From the NCBI RefSeq assembly GCF_900155425.1, contig NZ_LT700192.1:396215-460214 (forward strand): 64,000 bases of DNA, in the 5' to 3' direction. This document shows positions 20,002 through 28,279 of the stretch, in pieces. Each line of letters begins with the position of its first letter. Positions within the stretch are counted from its first letter, which is position 1. The translations under genes were made by a program, and so were the position numbers. The stretch is from Parabacteroides massiliensis (lineage in GTDB: Bacteria > Bacteroidota > Bacteroidia > Bacteroidales > Tannerellaceae). The notes below the pieces were generated by a model. The model did not search any database. It saw only the letters and a program-made list of their open reading frames with translations, and was not told where the DNA came from.

Positions 20002-20154
20002 AGGAGCGCGCCCAAAATATGGGACACGCTCCTCGTCATAATTAAAGTTTTGGCTGTCATTATTATATTATTATTTATCCTTGTCAATCCCATATTACAA
20101 AAAAAGCCTGACACGATAAGTTGTCAAGCTACACATCCCGTATAGTCAAGGCTT
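20002..20154. terminator. Two hairpins in the 19.86-20.34 kb gap
   Basis: The gap between the IS1182 transposase and the IS110 left end has no gene. It holds a strong hairpin at 20002-20033 (AGGAGCG ... CGCTCCT with inner CCCA/TGGG) and another with arms at about 20104-20112 (AAGCCTGAC) and 20145-20154 (GTCAAGGCTT). They may be terminators or parts of degraded IS ends. Further right, a 20-bp motif (AAAGGGGGAATTTTGACACA at 20280-20299) recurs at 47057-47076. Confidence 0.4.
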
Positions 20155-20339
20155 CTTTTGCTTGGTTACTCTCTACTTATAATATCTCTTAAAACGAGTG
20201 ACTTTGCAAAGGAACAATTTTATTTTATACAAAACAATTTTTTTAGACTTTACTTTATATGTTGGCCAACATAAAAAAGAAAGGGGGAATTTTGACACAT
20301 TTACATTTGCAGTATTAAATATCACAACAAAATATAAGT

Positions 20340-20490
20340 GTATATTTGAAAAGTAGAGTTGCAGTGAACTAACTTTGACACTAGTCTTAAATGACTATAG
20401 GCTGAATCAGACTGCAACTCTCTTAATAGGAGAACCTAGCCAGTTAGAATTGTAGGCTCACGACCTAATAAATGTATTAGCTGTTTCTCC
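20340..20490 (+). ncRNA. Candidate IS110 bridge RNA in the left non-coding end
   Basis: Immediately upstream of the IS110 recombinase start there is a TATATTTG promoter-like box (about 20341), followed by an 11-bp perfect inverted repeat (AGAGTTGCAGT at 20355-20365, ACTGCAACTCT at 20411-20421) with a large loop. A second stem, GGAGAA at 20429-20434 with TTCTCC at 20485-20490, encloses another internal loop. IS110 elements are known to encode a two-loop guide RNA in this position that pairs with donor and target DNA. The structure here is inferred by eye; RNA expression is not shown. Confidence 0.5.
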
Positions 20491-20519
20491 TTCATGTTTA
20501 ATACTGTAAATACAAAGTT

Positions 20520-21703
20520 ATGAATTATTCTCATTTTGTAGGTCTTGATGTAGGGAAAAAAACTTTCGATGCACACGGCTCTTTCATTTAAAAATGCTTT
20601 GAAATTTCAATGTTTGTGGCTGATAGGCATTTAGGAGCATCCAAACGTCGCTATTGACACAACATAGACTAAATGCCATCTGTCTCTGTTGATGTAAAAT
20701 CAACATAATCAGTGGTTGTCTGTTTGTTCCGAGTTTAAATGAAAGAGCCGTGTTCGATGCATCATTAATGTCCGCAGACGAAAAAGAGTTGTCTCACAAG
20801 TCTTTTGATAACACTCCAACTGGGATCCAATCTTTATTGGATTGGATAGCTGGTTATCATCTCTCTTTATCCAAACTCTTGTTCTGTGCTGAAAACATGG
20901 GAAGTTATGTCACAGAGTTATCTGTTTCCAGTGTCTCCATGGGATTTTCCCTGGCTTTGGTTTGCCCGTTGACCATCAAGAAGTCCATAGGCTTGCAACG
21001 AGGCAAAAATGACCGCATTGACGCCAAAAGAATAGCGAACTATGCGGTATTACACTATCGAAAACTGGAGTTATACAAATTGCCTGACAAAGACTTGGTG
21101 AGACTGCGGGGATGGATTATTATACGTGACAATTTGGTCAAGCAAAAAGTATCAATCATAAAGTTATTGGAAACATTCTCCTGGATGGCTAAGTTGGCTG
21201 ATGTGACAGAATCCATTTCTTTTTTGGAAGAGCAGCTCAAGTCGATAAAAGAAAGAATCCTGGAGGTGGAAGAGGATATGGAGCAACTAATAGCCGCCAG
21301 TACATCGCTTTACACAAACTACTTGCTATTAAGAAGTATAAAAGGAATAGGAATTATCAATGCCATTGTATTACTGTGTGTTACTGACAATTTTCAAAGA
21401 TTTGACAACCCGAGGAAATTTGCCTGCTATTGTGGGGTCGCCCCATTTGAACATACTTCAGGTATTTCCATACGGGGAAAAACGCAGACTTCTTCATTGG
21501 CTAACAAAGAAGTAAAAGTATACCTTACCCGGGCAGCTATTACTGCCATCTCTTGGGATCCGCAGATGAAAGCATACTATAAAAGGAAAATAGCAGAGGG
21601 GAAACATAAAGCATCTGTAATCAATGCTGTAAGAGCCAAAATCATAGCAAGGTCTTTTGCTGTGATACGAAGGCAGACTCCATTTGTAACATTAGCCGTA
21701 TAA
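20520..21703 (+). pseudogene. IS110-family DEDD recombinase split by a MITE
   Basis: The ATG at 20520 begins MNYSHFVGLDVGKKTFDA, which carries the first catalytic Asp (GLDVGK). At codon 18 the frame is broken by a 179-bp MITE (20574-20752) flanked by 9-bp duplications TTCGATGCA. After the insertion the frame resumes DASLMSADEK and runs to 21703. Other IS110 signatures are present: CAENMG, KNDRIDAKRIA and a C-terminal part with CYCGVAPFEHTSG. A GTG start at 20750 would give 317 residues but lacks the first catalytic Asp. The element is therefore probably inactive unless complemented. Confidence 0.9.
20574..20752. mobile_element. MITE-1 copy 1 (179 bp)
   Basis: A non-coding insertion with 19-bp terminal inverted repeats beginning CACGGCTCTTTCATTTAAA, flanked by perfect 9-bp direct repeats TTCGATGCA (20565-20573 and 20753-20761). 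An apparently identical copy in opposite orientation is at 57201-57379. It carries no ORF, so it must have been moved by a transposase encoded elsewhere. Confidence 0.93.
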
Positions 21704-21714
21704 TAAAAAGGTCC

Positions 21715-22014
21715 TTAACTTCGAAAATATCTTAGGTTTAGGAAGTAGCTATACACTTCTGAAGAGTAGTTATGTCTATATACAAACTTACCCAAGGATA
21801 CGTTAATGTTCGTAAACTTGGGTAAGATTTTATAGATATTGTTTGGAGAGGACTTAGAATTCACCCCCCTATTCACTATACTATACATGTAGGTAATGCA
21901 ATTATCTATATTCTTTGCAGTTTTTTGATAGACTGGAGCAAACAGACTATCCACCTCTGCCATATTATCAAGGTATGCCTTGATGGTACTTTTAAATTGT
22001 TCTGACACTTTCAT
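21715..22014 (-). pseudogene. PcfK-like protein, N-terminal remnant
   Basis: The first 45 or so residues (MKVSEQFKSTIKAYLDNMAEVDSLFAPVYQKTAKNIDNCITYM, shown here only as a family match over that span) follow the PcfK-like pattern common in Bacteroidota mobile elements. After about residue 48 the sequence becomes unlike the family and runs towards the IS110 right end, which includes an inverted repeat of ACTTACCCAAG. I interpret this as a gene truncated by an IS110-related rearrangement. It overlaps the upstream membrane protein gene by 4 bp. Confidence 0.55.
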
Positions 22015-22202
22015 AGTATATCATTTTTAGATTTCATTTCACAATAAGCCAATTTCACGAGGAACAAGGAGAATAGGCAGATGAGAGCCAATAACGTAAC
22101 TGACACAACCTTTATCGGGCTTGGCGTTATTACCGCTCCGACAAACATAGCCACTGCACAAAGAGCGATGATGACCGAAAAAACAAATTGAATGATTTGC
22201 AT
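22011..22202 (-). CDS. Small two-helix membrane protein
   Basis: A 63-residue protein made almost wholly of two hydrophobic helices (residues 4-26 and 31-53) with a short lysine-rich tail. Its stop overlaps the PcfK-like start as ATGA, so the two were one transcriptional unit. The family is not recognised. Confidence 0.5.
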   Translation of the reverse strand: MQIIQFVFSVIIALCAVAMFVGAVITPSPIKVVSVTLLALICLFSLFLVKLAYCEMKSKNDIL

Positions 22203-22950
22203 ATACTTCTGTTAATTAGTTTATTAAACTTCTAATTTTATGCTTCAGCTAGATTTAAAGACCTTTTTTTAAACCCTTTCCGGGATGACCTTTTCTTTCT
22301 GCCGACTTTTTTTTTAAGCTTTCATGCCCCATCTGAGTTTATGAGCCTTTTTTTTACGGCACGCATCAATAAGGAAGGAGGGATTAAGAAAAGTTTTGGA
22401 CGACAAAAAATGTCGGAGACAGCGAAGCCGTCCGGCGTTATTTTTTTCGGGACAAAGGGCGAAGACCGGAACTCTTTCGTATCCATCCACCGAAATAAAT
22501 TTGCCGTTCAAAAACAAAGGGTCTCAGATGGAGCTATGAAAAGCGCACATTAGGGAGGCAGAAAACAAGGAAAAGGGCAGTACGGAAAGTAAAACAAACC
22601 ATACGGTTTTGCCTGCAAAGCCGTATTCCTATCTCCGTGCCACTTGTGGCAGGGGGGAACAGGTTAGCAACGGACTGCCGGGACAAACGGTAAAAGGAAG
22701 GGGCTACAATACGGAAGAAGGAGGTCGTTTCGGCAATGCCGAAGCTCCACATGATGACGGTTGCAATCCCGCCCACGTTTGGAACTTCTCTTTTCAGCTT
22801 TATCCGAAATCAACCGCAAAGCAACTGACTGAGGGTAAACTTGGAATGAGAACAGTCATTCCGCTGAAGGGGAGGGTAGGGAAGAAGACTGCGTGAACGC
22901 AAAGACACTCTCGGATATGTAGTAAAAAAAGCGGCACCAGGCCGCTTCAA
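22203..22950. other. Gene-poor stretch with structured repeat element A
   Basis: No convincing gene is present. Short open frames lack codon bias and family resemblance. At 22655-22880 lies element A, a roughly 225-bp sequence related to element B at 24103-24312. Shared blocks are GACTGCCGGG, GTTTCGGC-NNN-GCCGAAG (a hairpin) and CAGTCATTCC-CTGAA followed by a G-rich tract. The bases between vary, but the hairpin arms are kept. Confidence 0.5.
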
Positions 22951-23349
22951 TCATTTGCTTGCTTTTTTCTTTTTAGAGACAGCCTTCTGTTTAGGCTGAT
23001 CCGGTTTTTCTTCTTCTTTTTCCGGAGCCGGATAAAACTTGGTGGCTACCATAACGATGCGGTTACGCTTCTCCCCACTTTTAGAATCCGTCCATTCTTC
23101 CGGCTTAAAGTAGCCTTCAACGATAATCAGCTCACCTTTTTTCAATACATCAAAGGAATCCAGCGCTTCATTCTTTCTCCAGGCTTCAATCCCCATGAAA
23201 GCGGAAACATAAGAGGTTTCTTCACCTGTCTTGTCTGCACGGCTGACTGCGATAGAAAAGCGTGCTACGCTTGCTGTTTCAAAACTACGGATTTCTGCAT
23301 CCTTACCGATAAAACCTGTTACTGCGAATGAATTTTCAATCTTTTTCAT
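22951..23349 (-). CDS. ssb: Second single-stranded DNA-binding protein
   Basis: A 132-residue SSB: ENSFAVTGFIGKDAEIRSF at the N-terminus, VARFSIAVSRADK, FMGIEAWRK and VLKKGELIIVEGYFKPEEW form the OB fold (to about residue 105). The tail is Pro/Glu/Lys rich and lysine-ended rather than having the acidic DDDIPF-type tip. It differs from the SSB at 13630-13971 and belongs to the accessory rather than the tra module. Confidence 0.88.
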   Translation of the reverse strand: MKKIENSFAVTGFIGKDAEIRSFETASVARFSIAVSRADKTGEETSYVSAFMGIEAWRKNEALDSFDVLKKGELIIVEGYFKPEEWTDSKSGEKRNRIVMVATKFYPAPEKEEEKPDQPKQKAVSKKKKASK

Positions 23350-23436
23350 ATCTCTGATTTTTTTAGAAGTTAATTAATCAATTTTACAGTGCAATAACTG
23401 ATTGTTGGCTTTGGGGTACACCATGAAAAAAGATAT

Positions 23437-23555
23437 AAATACTCTTTTTATGCTTGCCGAAAAAAGGAAAATTTGTAACTTTTTTATTGGTGAAGATGGC
23501 AGCAAATAATTCGGGTTAAATACGCTTTTTATGCAAGGCAAAAAAAGGAAGATTT
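23437..23555. repeat. Pair of 38-bp imperfect direct repeats upstream of the second ssb
   Basis: Two copies at 23437-23474 and 23518-23555 (81-bp spacing) share AAATAC-CTTTTTATGC, then GCC/GGC and AAAAAAGGAA-ATTT. They lie in the 300-bp gap between the minus-strand ssb and a plus-strand promoter. They may be binding sites for a regulator or replication protein. Confidence 0.5.
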
Positions 23556-23588
23556 CAGACGAATAACAACGTGGTGTTTGTGAATCGT

Positions 23589-23630
23589 CCCCTTATCCCC
23601 GTAAAAGGGGTTAGCAACAATCTATATTTG
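23589..23630 (+). promoter_or_regulatory. Promoter-like box with upstream hairpin
   Basis: TATATTTG at 23623-23630 matches the Bacteroidetes -7 box TAnnTTTG. A CCCCTT...AAGGGG hairpin at 23589-23610 covers the -33 area, where no good TTTG is seen. It would drive the small ORF at 23666 and the repeat element B downstream. Confidence 0.4.
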
Positions 23631-23665
23631 CAACGGAAAATGATTTGACTTCACTAAAAAATGAT

Positions 23666-23872
23666 ATGAAAAAGACAAAACTTGAAAATCAGCAACAGGT
23701 TTGGAAAGGATGCAAAAAACAACCGGTCAGACAGCAAGCATGGCACATTCTGAGAATATGGTCAGCCGCCTATCAACATACCGGAAGAAACATCTGCAAT
23801 TCCTTTAAAAAAATGAAGCCGAAGAATGAAGCATACAATATTCCACGTATCGAAAAAGTGACTGCACGATAA
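23666..23872 (+). CDS. Small basic hypothetical protein
   Basis: A possible 68-residue, strongly basic protein (MKKTKLENQQQVWKGCKKQPV..., ending RIEKVTAR) starting 35 bp after a promoter-like box. No family is recognised and no clear ribosome-binding site is seen. The transcript could instead be non-coding and serve the structured element at 24103-24312. Confidence 0.35.
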   Translation: MKKTKLENQQQVWKGCKKQPVRQQAWHILRIWSAAYQHTGRNICNSFKKMKPKNEAYNIPRIEKVTAR

Positions 23873-24102
23873 AATGAAAGGCTGCAACGGAAGAACAGAC
23901 TTGCGGATTCTGCGGGGAGAACATAACCATACAGGCACACAGCCACTACAACTGTTTCCGGAAAAAGAAGATTATACAACCGGAAAAACAGAAAGGCATC
24001 CACTCGGAGAAAAGCAAGCAAACGATTGAAGCGGACTGCCGATTTGGCGGCGAAATATCCGACTACCTATCTACGACCCTAAAAGGCTGGGATATATGGG
24101 TA

Positions 24103-24312
24103 AGAAACAGACTGCCGGGCAAATAAAAGGAGAGTGGCATAGCTGCCGGAAAGAGGTTGTTTCGGCGTGGCCGAAGATCCGAAAGCAGACCGGATATGCC
24201 TCTCTCATTTGCCTTCCCCATTCCTGGATTTCACACAATCACAGAGCGTACGAGTGACTATGAGAAATCTTGAAATGGGGACAGTCATTCCACTGAAAGG
24301 GTGGGTGGGAAA
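24103..24312. repeat. Structured repeat element B
   Basis: Related to element A at 22655-22880. It holds GACTGCCGGG, the hairpin TTCGGC-GTG-GCCGAA and the GGGACAGTCATTCC block followed by CTGAAAGGGTGGGTGGG. The hairpin loop differs from that of A while the stem is kept, suggesting selection on structure. Its right edge coincides with the break in the rdrB pseudogene. Confidence 0.5.
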
Positions 24313-24525
24313 CCTATGACTTCCTCCACGATAACGAATAGGGGTAGATTTCTAAAGAGAAGAGATCCGTTTCATATTTTTTATTTTCTGAGAAATTAGG
24401 ACAGAACATAAATTTGTTCTTTTCATACCTTTGAAAGTTCGTAAGCATTCGGTAAACCACGTTGCAAATTTTGTGAATTAGTTCCGAATCGGTGCTATTC
24501 GTAGTCGTTTCGGAACTAATAGTAT

Positions 24526-26091
24526 CTATTCGGAACAAGTTTGATGGGATTTTGTCCAATTACGTGGTAGAAGTTCTTCCATATTCTTCTTATCCCTCTC
24601 ATAATATGGGATTTTGCTCAGGACATCTTCCATCCAAATTCTAGGGTCTACTTCTGCTGATTTGCAGGTGGCAATCAGTGAGTACACGATGGCAGCCCTG
24701 TATGCGGATGCATCGTTGCCACAGAACAGATAGTTCTTTCTTCCCAAAGCCAAAGATCTTATGGCATTTTCTATGCGGTTGTCATCAATTTCTATTCTTC
24801 CGTCGTTTACGTATCTGGAAAGTCTTGGAAGGAGCGTGTACGTATATTCGATGGCTTTACCCATACGGCTTTTAGGAAGCACTCTAAGATAGGTGTCCTG
24901 TAGCCATTTTTCAAATTCAAGTATCAGCGGATAGGACTCATGGATACGTTTTTCCTTACGCTCTTCAGTAATGAGTCCTGCATGATTGGCATCAGATTCT
25001 ATCTTGTACAACTTTCCGATGTAGTGTATTGCCTGTGTGGCCAGGGTCCTGTTCTCTTCCAGGGCATCCACGTATTTTCTTCTGACATGTGCCCAGCAGC
25101 CGACCAGAGTGATTCCTTTCATCTGCTCAAACTGTTCGTAAGCTGCGTAGCCGTCACATTGCACAATGCCACGGTAGCATCCCAGCAGTTCACGGGCTAC
25201 CATGCCTGAACGGCTGCCACGGTCATAATGGAACATGACGTCCCCCGTGATGCCGTCGCGTACGCACCACTCATACCCCTTTTTCGCTTTATGTTTCTCA
25301 TTGTCCATAACAGGAATGACACTCTCGTCCACTTGTATATACTCACTGGAGAGTATCTTCTGTTTGAGCAGGTTGTATAGCAGCTTGAGTTTCTCCACCG
25401 CCATTTCATACCATCCGCACATGGTAGATTCGCTTATGCTGATTCCTGATTCGCGATACTGCTGTATCAGCCGGTAGAACGGGAGATGATACATGAACTT
25501 GCCGATGATAATGTCTGTCAGGACCGAGGAGCCTGCCATACATTTGCTGACCGGAACAAGAGGTAGAGGGTGAATCAGAATCTGCCTTTCCTCGGGGTAT
25601 TTCTCCATATCGGATTTACTTATCACTTTGTGACGGACGGTCTTCAGGATATATAATTTTGCCGGGACACGTTCCAGGCGTGAACTCTCTTCCTTTCCGA
25701 TTTCAATGAAATCATCCTTAAGCCTGCCTTCCTCGTCCGTTGTCCCTTCGGGGTAAAGATCAACAACTTCTACCGCAAGAGAAGATGTATCCAATGGCTT
25801 GCGGGCCGGCTTCTCCTTGACTTTTATGGTTCTAGTGATTTCTTCATCGCTCTTGCGGACTTCCTCCTCCATCCGGGATATTTCCATGGAGGACATTTCT
25901 TCTTTTGAGAACAGAAGAAGCTGGTTGGGATCAAGCGGAAGATTTTTTTCGCTCATCCGTCCGAAGACTTTTTTCCGGAGCCAGTACAGCGACTGCTCCA
26001 GCGAAGCAACCCTGCTGATAAGCATCGCTTTATCCTGGCGAAGCATTTCAATCTCTTCCAATAAGGCTTTTTCCTGTTCTTCCGTAAGCAT
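24526..26091 (-). CDS. tnpC: IS66 transposase TnpC
   Basis: A 521-residue DDE transposase with the IS66 layout: an N-terminal coiled coil (EEQEKALLEEIEMLRQDKAM), a leucine-zipper/zinc-like region, the catalytic domain with VDESVIPVMD, CDGYAAYEQF and the C-terminal RIEIDDNRIENAIRSLALGRKN motif. It looks intact. It is translated from the same strand as tnpA and tnpB. Confidence 0.93.
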   Translation of the reverse strand: MLTEEQEKALLEEIEMLRQDKAMLISRVASLEQSLYWLRKKVFGRMSEKNLPLDPNQLLLFSKEEMSSMEISRMEEEVRKSDEEITRTIKVKEKPARKPLDTSSLAVEVVDLYPEGTTDEEGRLKDDFIEIGKEESSRLERVPAKLYILKTVRHKVISKSDMEKYPEERQILIHPLPLVPVSKCMAGSSVLTDIIIGKFMYHLPFYRLIQQYRESGISISESTMCGWYEMAVEKLKLLYNLLKQKILSSEYIQVDESVIPVMDNEKHKAKKGYEWCVRDGITGDVMFHYDRGSRSGMVARELLGCYRGIVQCDGYAAYEQFEQMKGITLVGCWAHVRRKYVDALEENRTLATQAIHYIGKLYKIESDANHAGLITEERKEKRIHESYPLILEFEKWLQDTYLRVLPKSRMGKAIEYTYTLLPRLSRYVNDGRIEIDDNRIENAIRSLALGRKNYLFCGNDASAYRAAIVYSLIATCKSAEVDPRIWMEDVLSKIPYYERDKKNMEELLPRNWTKSHQTCSE

Positions 26092-26168
26092 CTATATCTC
26101 ATTGTTTCACAATGTAAATATACTAAAATCCAATGACATACAAAATCAAACAGAGTAAGAAAACGGCA

Positions 26169-26537
26169 CTATTTTCGAAGTTTCTGCAGGTTTTCAAGTC
26201 TCGTGCGACGGGAGTCGCGGGCTTCCATGATACCCTCCACAATCATGACAAGTTCCCGCCATTCTATATTTGTACAGACCTCATTCTCGTTGGCAGAATG
26301 AGGTTTACCTAAGGTACCGGCTTCCAGAAGTTTGGAATACAACACCATGCCGCCCGGCTCCCAATGCAGGAGCTTTATGCGATCACGGGCACGGTTTATG
26401 AAGATATACACATTGCCGTTGCAGGGATCCTGACCCATGGCGTCGGTGATGATACCGCTGAGAGTATGAAAGCTTTTGCGCATATCAGTCGGGCGATTAT
26501 ACAACAGATAGCGCATACTGTCATTAAGGCTGAACAT
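26169..26537 (-). CDS. tnpB: IS66 accessory protein TnpB
   Basis: Start set at the ATG at 26537 (MFSLNDSMRYLLYNRPTDMR), overlapping the tnpA stop by a few bases. The 122-residue product has the IS66 Orf2 signature: DMRKSFHTLSGII, GNVYIFINRARDRIKLLHWE and GGMVLYSKLLEAG. TnpB is required for IS66 transposition by an unknown mechanism. Confidence 0.92.
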   Translation of the reverse strand: MFSLNDSMRYLLYNRPTDMRKSFHTLSGIITDAMGQDPCNGNVYIFINRARDRIKLLHWEPGGMVLYSKLLEAGTLGKPHSANENEVCTNIEWRELVMIVEGIMEARDSRRTRLENLQKLRK

Positions 26538-27062
26538 GGCTGCAGGCCCGGATGATTGAAAACAGTTCCTTTTCATTTAGCTCACCGCAAATGCGTATGG
26601 CACCACCGGCCGGTGTACGTATTTCTATCTCTTTCAATCCGCTTGGCGTGCCCGGTGTACTTTTCTGTTTCCGTCCGCTTGTTCCGGCAAATGAAGGAAC
26701 CGGAACAAAAGATCCCCTGTGGGGAAGCTCGATAAACTCACCTTGGGGGGGAGTAAATTAAACTGTGTCATTGTTTTGTTTTTTCTTTTGGCCAGTAAAA
26801 TATCATTTCATATCGAATTTATATTCAGATATTTATCCGAAAGTAAAATTATGGTTTATCTGATAGATTAGAAACTGACACAGTTCAAATTACGACCTCC
26901 ACCTTGGACCGATTTACCCGATGATTGCTCGGCGGCATAACGGGATTTGCTGTCATAAAACCGCCATACAGGGATATTGAGTTCCTCTAATCTTGACTTA
27001 TAAGTCACTTTGTGCTCTTTGCAGTAGTTCATTATCTCTACTACTTCTTCTCGTGTCATCAT
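26524..27062 (-). pseudogene. tnpA: IS66 TnpA interrupted by MITE-2
   Basis: The N-terminal part (MTREEVVEIMNYCKEHKV..., ending SSGKSVQG) runs from 27062 to 26900. The C-terminal part (EFIELPHRGSFVPVPSF... ending RACSHVQP) runs from 26746 to 26524. A 153-bp MITE with 8-bp duplications CACCTTGG lies between. Removing it with one TSD copy gives a continuous IS66 OrfA of normal size (about 125 residues). The interruption may have silenced this IS66 copy. Confidence 0.9.
26747..26899. mobile_element. MITE-2 copy A (153 bp), in IS66 tnpA
   Basis: The ends are GGGGGAGTAAATTAAACTG and ACAGTTCAAATTACGACCTC, giving imperfect inverted repeats around AACTGTGTCA. It is flanked by the 8-bp direct repeats CACCTTGG (26739-26746, 26900-26907). 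Nearly identical copies are at 34145-34297 (reverse) and 57535-57684. It contains no gene. Confidence 0.93.
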
Positions 27063-28279
27063 AACTTTGCTTTTTGGACGTAAAGTTTATGACGGAAGTT
27101 TGAGACAAAAATACGTGGTTTACCGAATGCTTACGAAAGTTCTCAAAACCTATCAATGAATTAGTTTGTGCAAATTCACGTCTAATTTTACTCTTTATCA
27201 GCAAATACAAGAATACATACGGAGCATAAACTCGTTCATCTCCTTCATCTAAGAATCTCCGGTAAAAGTGATATAATATTTTTCGTTCTCCTTGATGTAT
27301 AGCATACGGACTCTGCATTTCCTCATTCGGCATTCCCATAATCTCCAAATCCTTATTTCTAATCGCATAATCCGGCTTGTATCCATTCACAGAAGGAGCT
27401 GCATCCACACGAAGTATATTGATTCGATGTTTTGTTTCATTGAACTGTTCTTCCAAAAATTCCTTCTCATAAAACAGCTTTCCTAAAGAACAGATTCGAC
27501 TATCAATCCCTTCCTCCGAATCATAACACAAATCATACAAGCAGACACGAATGAATGCTGCTATTTTCACCTACTCGTTCAAAGACAGGTTTATCTCGGA
27601 AAACAGACTAATCGAATCATACTCTTGTTTGAACCCAGTAGAAAGAAATTCATTTCCTTTGGGTAAGTTCACCAGTTCCGGATAATTCATTAATCCCAAC
27701 CAATTGAACTCAAAAACATCCAATGCCGCATTGATATGCGTATGTGTATCCGAAAGTTCTTGGTCCAATATCGCATTAATCCGAAAATTATCATGGTCTA
27801 TAATCGTTGGCCATATAAAAGAAGAACGTACATACCCTCGATTTAAATCCTGCTCAGCCAAATAGGGAATTATCAAATTATCTTCCCCTATATAGAGAGA
27901 CAATTCACGCCACCGAAGCAAATACTTGAATTGAACCAATGGAGACACACCTTTCATTGTTAGCATATCCTTGGAAAAATGGTTCAATATCAACAGACAA
28001 CGATTTAAGAAAGGAAAAATCTGAGGTTTATCTTTTCCTCCATCGTGAAGCCAAACATCTTTAAGCACATTTTTCAATAGACAGATTTCAGTATGCGAAA
28101 ATGCCTGTTCCTCGCGTTTTACAATCTCCACCACATAATCCAATAATTCGCCCTCGCTTTCCGGATTACTAATCTTTTCGGCCACAAGGTTCAGTGGAAA
28201 ATCATAGAATATACTCTTTATCGTCGCTCTTAATAAATCCATGATTGTTTAGATACAATTTACCAATCAAACATATTAC

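Larger units (their letters stand above)
24441..27134 (-). mobile_element. IS66-family insertion sequence, complete ends, inside rdrB
   Basis: Perfect 22-bp terminal inverted repeats start GTAAGCATTCGGTAAACCAC at 24441 and mirror at 27113-27134. They are flanked by the 8-bp target duplication GAAAGTTC (24433-24440 and 27135-27142), as expected for IS66. It contains tnpA, tnpB and tnpC on the minus strand. tnpA is disrupted by MITE-2. Joining the flanks through one TSD copy restores the rdrB reading frame (GFENF-QRYEKNK). Confidence 0.95.
24314..28242 (-). pseudogene. rdrB: RdrB-like adenosine deaminase (RADAR), decayed
   Basis: Starts at 28242, 37 bp after rdrA on the same strand. The visible N-terminal part contains SDTHTHINAALDVFEFNW at about residue 165, an HxH metal-binding motif in the style of adenosine deaminases and of RdrB. 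Lesions: an in-frame TAG at 27571-27573 (LSLNE-stop-VKIAAF), the IS66 insertion at 24441-27134, and a break near 24314 where the sequence changes to repeat element B. Only about 408 codons remain, roughly half of what I recall for RdrB. RdrB deaminates adenosine in the RADAR phage-defence system; the assignment rests on motif, partner and gene order. Confidence 0.68.

Noticed and set aside
18135-20042. GTCATAATT at both sides of the IS1182 gene as a target duplication
   Set aside because: No inverted repeats are adjacent to it, so it may be chance in AT-rich sequence.
22341-22553. 70-codon plus-strand frame
   Set aside because: Poor start context, mixed composition and no family match; it lies in the repeat-containing gap.
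26868-27062. Short protein with an odd C-terminus (GGGRNLNCVSF)
   Set aside because: It is IS66 TnpA reading into MITE-2, not a separate gene.
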